Assembly (NCBI GenBank): GCA_016987375.1
Contig: PJRA01000524.1
Span: forward strand, 151,996-215,995
Reading direction: 5' to 3'
Source of the DNA: Brachionus koreanus
Lineage: Eukaryota > Rotifera > Eurotatoria > Ploima > Brachionidae
Length of the DNA stretch: 64,000 nt
The translations under genes and the position numbers were made by a program. The notes below the pieces were generated by a model, which was not told the origin of the DNA, made no database searches, and was given only the letters and a program-made list of their open reading frames with translations. Below are positions 44,140-52,948 of this stretch, in pieces; positions within the stretch are counted from its first letter, which is position 1; each line of letters begins with the position of its first letter.

Positions 44140-45024
44140 CTAATGAAATAAAGAAAGATGCCGGTTAATTGACGCTTTATCTGAGCCAACTTTGAACCAG
44201 TAGAACTCCATTAGTGCAAACAAAATTGCAATTAAAGTACATCCGAAAAAAAATGTCAGTATAAGCATCCATTCTGCTCTATTTAAATACTTTTTGGCTC
44301 TGTTTAAATCTCGATTTTCATAATAGGTTTTTGTTTTCCTGGCAAAAATAATGCCCAATAGACCAGTCAATGGAAAACACCAACAGCAAATTACAGACAC
44401 TAAATTGATGTATTTAACATGGTCCGAATTAAATTCGGAACTTGGCTCTTGAATAGCTAGATTAGTATTTATGATCACATTTCCCGTTTGATCTCGCTGA
44501 ACTAACGAATTTGAGGACAAATTTAGAGAAGCTAAAGAAGGTTCTTGTTCGTTAACAGGCACAGATCTTCCCGACTGACGATCTTGATTCAATTTTTGCT
44601 CGTCTTGTATCAAATTTTCTTTGCTTGTTTTGTACACTTCAAGCAAGAGGTCAGTACAAATCAGAGGCTTGGGCTCATTTGTCTTGCAGTTTTTGTCCTG
44701 ACTGGGTGTCTTTGATGGAGAAACCTGTGATTTTACTGCAAAGCCGTTTTTGTTCACATAAACGTATTTTTGTTCTTTGTTCATGTCGGGAATTTTTTGA
44801 TCAGAAGAACTTTTGGTCATTTTGTTTGTAGCTAAAAAATTGGACGAAACTTTTCCGATGAGAAATTCGTCTGTTTCTCGGTAACTGCTCGTTTCCGAAT
44901 CAGACCTGTTTAACAATGTAGTGTACTTGAAGTTTCCATTTTCGTAAAGCGCATCGTCATCTGCTTGACGAACATTTATCACTGTTTTCATTTGAGTGTC
45001 TGATTCGCTTTTGCTTGGAAACAT
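44140..45024 (-). CDS. Dispanin (CD225-domain) family membrane protein, long
   Basis: 294 residues from ATG at 45024. About 210 residues of polar, Ser/Lys/Asp-rich, probably disordered cytosolic sequence are followed by a C-terminal CD225-like unit: YINLVSVICCWCFPLTGLLG, the loop IFARKTKTYYENRDLNRAKK, and helix MLILTFFFGCTLIAILFALM. Double cysteines next to the first helix (CCWC) are typical palmitoylation sites in IFITM-type proteins. The order helix, basic loop, helix is shared with the short gene at 41511-41885. Intronless. No known function can be assigned; membrane-trafficking adaptor is the family-level guess. Confidence 0.72.
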   Translation of the reverse strand: MFPSKSESDTQMKTVINVRQADDDALYENGNFKYTTLLNRSDSETSSYRETDEFLIGKVSSNFLATNKMTKSSSDQKIPDMNKEQKYVYVNKNGFAVKSQVSPSKTPSQDKNCKTNEPKPLICTDLLLEVYKTSKENLIQDEQKLNQDRQSGRSVPVNEQEPSLASLNLSSNSLVQRDQTGNVIINTNLAIQEPSSEFNSDHVKYINLVSVICCWCFPLTGLLGIIFARKTKTYYENRDLNRAKKYLNRAEWMLILTFFFGCTLIAILFALMEFYWFKVGSDKASINRHLSLFH

Positions 45025-45439
45025 CAAAATTTAATTAGTGTCGAATGAGCTTAATTTATTGAAATGATTTTTGAAAATCAAAAAAGGAACTTTTCATGTA
45101 TATTTGTGTTTTTTGATTTTTGATTTTTAAAGCACGCCGATTTTTTAAACTTGATTTGCTTCTTTTTTATTTTTTGTTTTTATTTTTTCATTTAAATAAA
45201 AATTAGAATAGTTCTTTTAAAATCATTTAAAATGACTAACAAAATAAGACTATTTAATATTTTCTTCTATATATCATGTTATCAGAATGAAAAAAATTCT
45301 CCCGAAGAATTTAAAATTCTTAAATAGTTGAAATTTTTGTTTAAAAATAAAAATAGCTTAATTTTTAAACAATTATTACCTGCTTTTTTGAAAGCAGATT
45401 TTTTTGTTTTACATTTTTTGAATTTCATGGTTAATTAAC

Positions 45440-45810
45440 AGGCAGTGCTCATGTCATAATACATTTGATTGAATCTTTGTTACCAAGACAAAGAGCAAAG
45501 ATTGAAAATTTCAACTTTATCAACATGTTTTGTTAAAAAAGTTCTTCTGAAAAGCTGTCAAAATGGCCATCTCCTCTGAGTTTTATGGACGATTTGAATA
45601 GATATCAATGAAACAATCATTTTTAAACCAAATTTTCATTCATTTCTATTTCATTTCAAATTCTCTGTTTATTTTGGCTATTTATTACCAACCATAGATC
45701 TTCTATATGATTGAGATATGGAGACGAAAAGTTCACAGAATGATTATTCTAGACTTATGTGATGAAAAAATTCATTTTTCGTTGTCGTCAAAATGTTACT
45801 GCACTAATAG
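45440..45810 (-). mobile_element. Tc1-like transposase relic
   Basis: The minus strand contains SSPYLNHIEDLWLVINSQNK, clearly the WP..SPDLNPIE.LW motif around the third catalytic acid, flanked by decayed sequence. CAGTGCTCATGTCATAATAC at about 45443 may be the terminal repeat. No intact frame. Confidence 0.6.
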
Positions 45811-46084
45811 TAAAAAGTTTATTTTCAATGTATTTATTAAATGTGCATCTTCATAATTATAAACTTCAAAATTGGATTCACAACTAAAATTTATCATTAA
45901 TTGACCGATTCAACTTTTTTTTACACAATTAACACTCAAAACTTTAAGTGGTTTTTTCCGCGCTTTTATACCACATCTTTTCTTTGTTTTTTGTTGATAA
46001 TTTAGTAATTTTTGAAAATTTTTTTTTCAATCAGAAATCTAAAATCAAAACATATTGAAATTATTTAATTCTTGTTTAAAAAAG

Positions 46085-47055
46085 CATAGGATTAATTATA
46101 ATAGATAAAAAGATGAAATTTTCTAGATAATTTTATTAACTAATAGATAAAAAGACAAAACACTATATAAAAATATTTTTTACTAGATAAAGAAATTATT
46201 TGATAGACAAGAAAATGAAAAAAAATATATAAAATAAATGACTACTTATTTTTTTCTTCTTTTATTGCGCGACTCATGAACATGTTCAGCATCAATTTGA
46301 TTACTGTTTGAAGCAGCTCTTTTGTTTGATTATTTCTGTTATGTTTATTTCTTCTTCCTCTTCGTTTTCATAAATGATTTCTGTTGTATTGTTAATTTGT
46401 ATATTTGTTTGCTTATTTACCGGTATATCTAGATAGTCTTCATACGTATCTTCATTGCTAGAATCACTGACAGCTTCACCGGGTTGTCTTTCCAAGCCAT
46501 TTGCCGTATCTTTTGGTCTATCAGTCCGCTCAGCTATTCCGAAAACGTGTTTGCACATGTAATGTTTCGGCCATGCCATACAACTACAGCGACTTCTCTT
46601 CCCATCTTCTTCATTGAAATCAATAAAATAGATCGAGTTGAACTCTGAAACGAATTTATCAAAACTATTCCAAGCAAGCTTTTTAATTAATGACAAAAAT
46701 GCTTTACAATATTTCGAATCCAATTTCTCTCTCAATTTTTTAATTGCCTTTTCGTGATCATAGGCAAGCTAAGACGTCTTATTTCATTCAAAATCTGTTT
46801 GTTCCTCGTTACACCCGTTTAAAGAAAGAATAAAATATTGAGTTTTCAATTATATCTAGTACTATTCAATTATATCTAGTATTAATTATATCTAGTTAAT
46901 TAATAAAATTATCTAGCATTTTAATTTTTTTATCTATGAATGTGTCTATTTATCTAGGTGTTAAATTTATTATCTAGTAAATAATTTTTTTATATAGTAC
47001 ATTTAATACATTTTATCTAGTAAGTTCATATTTTTATATAGTATACATTAATATT
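46085..47055 (-). mobile_element. Mutator-like element with repeat-rich termini
   Basis: Both ends are arrays of short AGATAA/TTATCTA units in inverted orientation. Left (46095-46215): aatagataaaaag, tctagataattttattaact, actagataaagaaat. Right (46850-47045), reverse-complemented: actagataaaatg, gctagataattttattaatt, tagataaaaaaatt. Between them is the transposase C-terminal fragment 46301-46735. Long repeat-structured termini plus a SWIM domain suggest a MULE. Target duplication not determined. Confidence 0.6.
46301..46735 (-). pseudogene. MULE transposase C-terminal fragment with SWIM zinc finger
   Basis: About 145 codons open on the minus strand. The SWIM motif CxCxnCxH is seen as CSCMAWPKHYMCKHVFGIAE, preceded by FVSEFNSIYFIDFNEEDG, the normal C-terminal layout of MULE/FLYWCH-type transposases. 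An acidic tail follows (EDTYEDYLDIPVN, then YENEEEEEINITEII). The DDE catalytic domain is missing, so this is a truncated copy. Confidence 0.7.
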
Positions 47056-47250
47056 ATGTGGTTTAAAAATAGAATAAAAAAATAATAAAAAAATTTTTTT
47101 TGATGAACTTTCAGGACTGAACTTTGTTGTGAATTTTAGAACATGTTAATTCCATGGAAGATGCAGTCAATAAATTATTAGACCCATTATTATCTTTTGC
47201 TTTTGATCAATGAAAAGAATCAACAAAAGAGAAATGCAGAATTATGAAGT

Positions 47251-47488
47251 TGTAATGTATTAGGGAGTTAATAGAAAGACTAATTATAACTAACTTATTT
47301 TATTAAATAAGAATAAAGAATAATGAATAAAGCATAAGAATAATAATAAAATTGAGTTGTTTAAATATTGAATCAAGTACGTGACCAAAGAGAATAAAGA
47401 TGCAACAACAAATTGCCAAATAAGGTAAAATGAATTTTAATAAGTTATGGTAGATAAATAATTCAAAACATTAACTAATAATATGACA
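47251..47488 (-). mobile_element. Long terminal repeat of an LTR retrotransposon
   Basis: On the minus strand the block starts TGTCATATTATTAGTTAATG and ends CTAATACATTACA, the TG...CA ends of an LTR, 238 bp. A polypurine tract (AAAGAAGGGGGA, 47489-47500) lies immediately before it, as expected for a 3' LTR, and the sequence just upstream of it (gagacgataatattttaaag) is the kind found at the end of Ty3/gypsy internal regions. No second LTR is in the window's vicinity. Confidence 0.75.
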
Positions 47489-47500
47489 TCCCCCTTCTTT
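47489..47500 (-). other. Polypurine tract of the LTR element
   Basis: AAAGAAGGGGGA abuts the TG of the LTR on the minus strand and would prime plus-strand cDNA synthesis. Confidence 0.75.
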
Positions 47501-47612
47501 AAAATATTATCGTCTCGATAATCACATTATCTCTCTCAATCGTATATCGATTGAATCCAATTCATCTCCATTGCTTTCTGATCTTGTTTGTATTATATTA
47601 TTTATTCTCTTA

Positions 47613-47945
47613 TTACTGTTCCGTAAAAAACATTTTATTAGAATGAATAGACAAAGACCTACCAAAAGATATTGTTGAGTAAACAAAATATTTAAAATAT
47701 TTTTTAAAATACTCTAAGATATTAATCACTTTTGTTTTTAGGATACCAAAATACTCTTCATAAAGTCCTCTTGAATATTTATCTTCTACTGGTCTTAAAC
47801 TATTTTCATCGACACTGAAACTCAAGACTTCGCTCAGTATTTCCATTTCTTCTAAATTAGACATTAGTAAATTTGAATGATGAGTATTCACTAATTTGAC
47901 ATTTGGTTTAAAAATGTTTATTTTTTCAGATTTCAGATGGCACAT
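47613..47945 (-). other. Open stretch with [11 protein letters not shown] motif next to the LTR
   Basis: 110 codons on the minus strand, reading MEILSEVLSFSVDENSLRPV, then EDKYSRGLYEEYFGILKTKV. A close match to part of it occurs at 14405-14570 ([19 protein letters not shown]), so it is from a repeated family. It lies within the region expected to be internal to the LTR element, or is a separate insertion. No known domain recognised. Confidence 0.4.
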
Positions 47946-48971
47946 TCAAGAATTCTTAAGTATAAAAAAATTTTTTTTTTTTATTAAATATTTATTTTAC
48001 TGTTAAAAAAAGTATCGCTTCTTCGAAAAAAACTTCTCTCCTTCTTTTCCCTCACATAGAATTCAAAGAAAGACAAATTTCGAAGAAATCCTTTTTTCAT
48101 GAAATCATGAAAAATTACAACTATTTAATCAATTAGAATTTTTAACATCGAAATTTGGTGTAAATTAGTTAAAAATCCTCTAGATGAACAGTTTTATTAT
48201 ACAAATTAGACATACTTATGATGAGAAATGGATAACAAAAATCAGCTCAGCGAGTCGTAAAAAGAAGACAAAAAAAATTTGTAAAAAATTAACTCTAAAT
48301 TTTTTTTATTAATTTTTTCATTTTTAGATTTTTAAAAATTCTCTGTTTGCTGTTCAAAAAGAAGAAAAAATAAACAAAAAAATTAATAATTAATAATTTG
48401 ATAACTTATTTGCTGTGTAAACAAATCAACATTTTGCTATCAACAATAAATTTGAATCTTTTCGATTTTTCTCTTAATCTTTGCTTTAATTGACTCATTT
48501 GATTATCTAATTTTTTTTGATTATAATAATTTAAATATGTGGTAAATTAGTTTTGAATAGATTTAATAGAGATACAAAGTAGTTAAATAGTTTTTTCCAA
48601 TTAAAAAAACTTCAAGGATACTTAAAATTATTTTAACCTTTTAATTAAAAGAAATTTTTGTTGACTAAATCCTTGGAGATATTTTGATCCTTAGTATTAT
48701 AACGAGATATCAGAGTTGTAATCCGCGTAAATCGTGATACACATCGCATTCATTTGAAAATAGGCAAATCCGTGCTTTCACTGAGCTTTAATTTTAATTG
48801 AAATGGTTAAAACAAATTGAGATAAAAATTTTTGTTTGTGTGTAACAAAATATCAAGTCTGTCCTATGCCGGTAACTAGTCTTTTGAAAAGCTAAATTTC
48901 TAATATTCAAAATTTAACTCTCTCAAAGAGACTTGAATTAATTTTTGAACAAAAGCTTACAATTTTCAAGA

Positions 48972-49289
48972 ATGTATAAAGTTATATTTTACAAGTTTTT
49001 TCTATTTGTGCTGTACTTAACCGCTGGTCTGATGAGTAAATTAAATGAATATTCGAGTGAATCAAGCAATCCGGTAAGCGAATTGCCAAATGAGTATCCC
49101 AATAATATTGGCCAGCCGACTCTTTGGGTCAATCCGTTTGTCACCAGATTTAAAGCACCAACAACTACTGTTAAAATTTTTACAACTACGACTACCACGC
49201 GTAGAACTCTTAAACCACTGGTCAAATCAGCTTTATTGGACAAAATTTTAAGCGGAAGCCAAGATTACAACCATCTTGACTACTATTGA
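48972..49289 (+). CDS. Small secreted Thr-rich protein
   Basis: 105 residues from ATG at 48972. Residues 2-19 form a signal peptide (KVIFYKFFLFVLYLTAGL). The mature part is Ser/Pro/Asn-rich, has a threonine block TTTVKIFTTTTTTRRTLKP that could be O-glycosylated, and ends DYNHLDYY. No cysteines, no known domain. Third-position base choice and a clean start and stop favour a real gene; AATAAA follows at about 49349. Possible roles include a short neuropeptide-type or matrix precursor; a candidate basic cleavage site is TRRTLK. Function unknown. Confidence 0.55.
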   Translation: MYKVIFYKFFLFVLYLTAGLMSKLNEYSSESSNPVSELPNEYPNNIGQPTLWVNPFVTRFKAPTTTVKIFTTTTTTRRTLKPLVKSALLDKILSGSQDYNHLDYY

Positions 49290-49956
49290 AATGTGAACTG
49301 AAACACTGGTTATTGAAAAAAAATATTGTTGTTAAACTATTTATTTTTAAATAAAGTTATTAATTTTTATTTTAAATTAAAATTTATTTTTAAATAGGCC
49401 TGATCGGTTACAAACTTTCTTTGAAATGCACCATAATGGTAAAGTTAAAAAACGCATGACTTTCAATTGTAGCTATTGATAAGATAATTTCTTACATGAA
49501 AAAATACCTTTAATAAAAATAATAAAATTCAATTATTAATCTTAAAGAAAAATTAAAAATTAAATTTTAAAATTTTGAGAGAAAATTTTAAATTGACAAA
49601 ATTGACTTATTTGTTTTAATATAATTTTCTTTGGTCGCTTCTTAGTATGGTTTGGTCAGAAGTTGAATGATGCGACAGCTTTTCAAATCACCAAAGGATA
49701 TATTTATGTACCGCTTTATCCATTCTACTACTTCATCTTTTTTCATTGCTTTTTCTCTTTGTTGTTTTTCTAAAATTTTCGAATCGCATAGATGAATAAG
49801 TTCATTACAGTATTATTAAATGAATAGTATTCAAACAAAATTTTTAAATTTCAATTTTCTTTTAGAAGCATTAGGTCCGTAAAGACACGCAGTCTGCTGT
49901 AGCTCTTATTTTTATTTTCTTATTACTTAATCTTTTACTAAAAGCTTTTTTCATGC

Positions 49957-50040
49957 GACTGAAAGGAAGTACTAAGGTCCATTCCAAACTGCCAGGGTTT
50001 AAACCCAAACTATATTTTTAATAAATAATTAAATAATAAA
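49957..50040 (+). repeat. Dispersed repeat, related to 21461-21533
   Basis: Reads gactgaaaggaagtactaag, then gtccattccaaactgccagg, then gtttaaacccaaa and an ATAATTAAATAATAAA tail. The inverted partner is at 21461-21533. Likely the 3' end of an interspersed element. Confidence 0.55.
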
Positions 50041-50880
50041 ATAGGTTAAGAAGAATATAATAAAAGAATTTAAATATTTGAAGCTTCAGGTAAAAAGTTT
50101 AATTAGTAAAGTAGCAATTAATCAATAGAGTCGGGTTTTCAATGTGTCTTTATTCAAAATCGGCTCTAAATTCTCTTTATTCAACAAATGGAATGTAATA
50201 AATTTAAAAAACTTTCTTTTTATGTTGCCAAAATTATTGTGATCAATTTCATAGTGTCAAAGATAAAAAATTTAGGTTCTTTTTAAATAAATTATTTTTT
50301 AACAAAGTTTCAATAATTTAAATAAATTAATTTTTATTTAATTTACTGTAGATGTGAAACAACAAATGATCACGCTCAACATATATTTAAAATAATATTT
50401 CAAACATTATACCTTAGACTTTATATTATTGCAATATTCCATAAAAGTCAATTAGTCATGCAATGGAATGCAATTAAAAAGATTATTCTTATTATCTAGT
50501 TTTGGACTTTAACTTTTAAATTAAATTTATTATAAATATTTCTTTGTTATTTTAATTAAAGTGTGAAAATAATTTTTATATTTTATTTTAAATAAAATTC
50601 ATCTAAAACAAAAAGAGCCCAGCATTTATTTTCACATAGATTAATTTTTTTATATAAAACCTAAATAATTTAGAGTTTTATTAAATAGTTGGGATAAAAA
50701 ATCAAAAATTGATGGCATTGATTTAAATGCCGCACTAAAACATCAAAAACTTGGTTTTAGTGCCTCAAAAAATTGAATTTTCAAAGTTCTTTGATCTTTG
50801 ATCTCGAAAGCCTAATAAATGCCAAAATTTTCAATTTTAATTATGTAGAACGAAGACAAAAAATCAATTATATAAAAGCT

Positions 50881-50990
50881 ATTATGAAATTCAAACACAA
50901 TTAAAACAAAAATTCTTCCTATATTGATAGTCTAAATTTTACTAAAATAAGATATTTTTTAAAAAAAATTGCACAGAGCAACATACTTTA
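50881..50990 (+). repeat. Dispersed repeat, related to 12941-13050
   Basis: attatgaaattcaaacacaa, then aaattcttcctatattgata, then ttttactaaaataagatatt and agcaacata, parallel to 12941-13050. Confidence 0.5.
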
Positions 50991-51441
50991 TTGTATTTTT
51001 CTTGTTCAAATTAAAATTTTAATTTAAAAAAGAATGAATTTTTGTTTTAATCGTATTTTGAAAAATCAATTTGTAAAAATTTGGCCCCACCCGAGAATTA
51101 GTCGAAATTTCATTTTATTACTTAGAATATTGGCTAGCTTCCCCACTTTGCTTTTTAGATAACCAAAGATAAATAAATAATGAAAAATTTACAATTAAAA
51201 ATTAAAGAAAGAGAAAATCCTTTATATATTCATAAGAAAAGTATAATAAAAATTAATTTATCTATTAATAAAATATATGAAAAAAATTTTTTTATGTTGA
51301 AAAGCTAAGATACTACGACAAAAAGTAAATAAATTTCAATTTCTCATTTAAAAATAAAAAATATAAAAAAAAATTTATTTTTGTCTAATTAAATGAAACA
51401 AAAAATCTTTACAAACAGTTTTATTAAAATACCAATTTAAT

Positions 51442-51783
51442 TCAGAATTTTTTTGTTGGGTTGATGATGTTTGAAATGTTGTCCAAAGATCCATTCAACA
51501 ATTCTTGCAATTGAGTTAAAGCGTTGATAACATCTTGGGGAAGAGCAGTGATGTCTTGCTCGATCAAGTGCAAGTTGTTGATCAAACTCAGGATATCAGT
51601 GATTGATCCCAATGAAGTACCATGGGTCAATGATCCCAAAACGTTCAAGATATTTGAAGTATGTTCACCTGATGGCAACAAATTCAAGATGCTAGACAAG
51701 TCTTTTTGATTTCTTTTGGCAGGAGCAGCAAATGATATATTTGCTACGCCAATAATTAGGAAAAAAGTTATAATTTTATTCAT
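51442..51783 (-). CDS. Small secreted protein of unknown family
   Basis: 113 residues, ATG at 51783, TAATTC context at the end. The signal peptide is residues 1-19 (KIITFFLIIGVANISFA), cleaving before APAKRNQKDL, with a dibasic KR that might be a propeptide site. The mature chain is Leu/Ile/Asn/Ser-rich and amphipathic (NILNVLGSLTHGTSLGSITD, then INNLHLIEQDITALPQDVIN), without cysteines. A TATA-like CTATAAAAA on the minus strand at about 51815-51823 lies some 35 bp upstream of the ATG. Codon use is GC-richer than the flanks, which supports a real, well-expressed gene. Helical hydrophobic secreted proteins of this type occur as lipid-binding or mucus components; no assignment made. Confidence 0.7.
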   Translation of the reverse strand: MNKIITFFLIIGVANISFAAPAKRNQKDLSSILNLLPSGEHTSNILNVLGSLTHGTSLGSITDILSLINNLHLIEQDITALPQDVINALTQLQELLNGSLDNISNIINPTKKF

Positions 51784-52948
51784 TTTTTTTTTAATTTTTT
51801 TAAAAAGTATTTAGTTTTTATAGACTTTAAATTTAAGGTGTTTTATCAAATTGTGTTTTTTTTCTCAATTTTTCCTACACTTTATTTTAGATTACATTTT
51901 GTTATCGATTTCTAAAGAATACATTTTTTTTTAGAATTTTTTCAAATTTTTTCAACGAACTATATTTAATTTTTAATACTCAATTATGCTTTTAGAAATT
52001 TTATCTAACGTTTTATTCTATTTAAATAATTATTATCTTCATGCATATTTTTCCTTAGTATTTTCAATTTTTTCACGTAAAATCATTCATTGAAAGATCA
52101 TTTTTAATTTAATTTTTTTAACTTAATTTTCTTATTACTTTAATTAAGTAGAAGAATAGGTTAGAAAAAAACATCTTGATGGCACAAGACCTTTTAAAAC
52201 AATCTAGCTTACACCGTGTTGTATCTTATTTTTTTGTTGCTATAATCTTTCGATTGATTGCTGAACATATTTTTCATTGATTTGACTTTGATTGCCATTT
52301 TTCTTATTATAAAAATAAAACTTTTTTTTTTTTTTTTCATTGAAATCAATATGATTTTTATACACTTTGGGCAAAAATATTTCCTAAATTGAAAATAGCT
52401 TTAAGTGATCATATTTAGTGATCAAACAATTAATCTAATCCAAAGCAAATAGGCAAAAATTTATCCTTTTCAAATAAACCTTTGTTTTTTTTTTTGTTTG
52501 TTACTAGATATAAGTATTTAAATTGAACTATCAAGTGATCTTAGAAATTTTTTATTTGTTATCAATGATTTTTTGTTTGATTTTGTTGAAAATTGTCAAA
52601 TAAAGCAAAAAAAAAAGCTACATTAATTTTATTAATTATTTAAAAAAAAAAGAAAATTATTTATTTGAACAAATGAAAACATGAAATAAAAATTTCAAGT
52701 GCTTGGCTTTTTTAGATCGACAAAACACGAAAAAGAAAAAAAAAAAAAGAAAAAAAAGCGCTTTTTAATTGACCTAAAAATTTAATAAATTTTCTCAGCT
52801 TGAAAGGTTTTTTTCTAATTAGTCACATGACTTCTTGACATGACTTCACATTTCTGCAGTTTTTGATTTTAATTTTGAAATAAATTTAATTTATAGTTCT
52901 CTAGAGCCGCTAGCATTCTTTACACTTATTGTCTCAAATGCTCTCACT
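51784..52948. other. Intergenic region upstream of Frizzled
   Basis: AT-rich with long A and T runs. No ORF or repeat recognised. Promoters for the divergent small secreted gene and Frizzled must lie here. Confidence 0.5.

Larger units (their letters stand above)
49290..51441. other. Intergenic region with dispersed repeats
   Basis: No gene recognised. Repeats at 49957-50040 and 50881-50990 are listed separately. A 56-codon open stretch on the minus strand at 49645-49812 (EVVEWIKRYINISFGDLKSC) lacks a start codon and any known domain. Confidence 0.45.

Noticed and set aside
49645..49812. 56-codon open stretch on the minus strand
   Set aside because: No start codon, no acceptor-like site and no recognised domain; could be chance or element debris.
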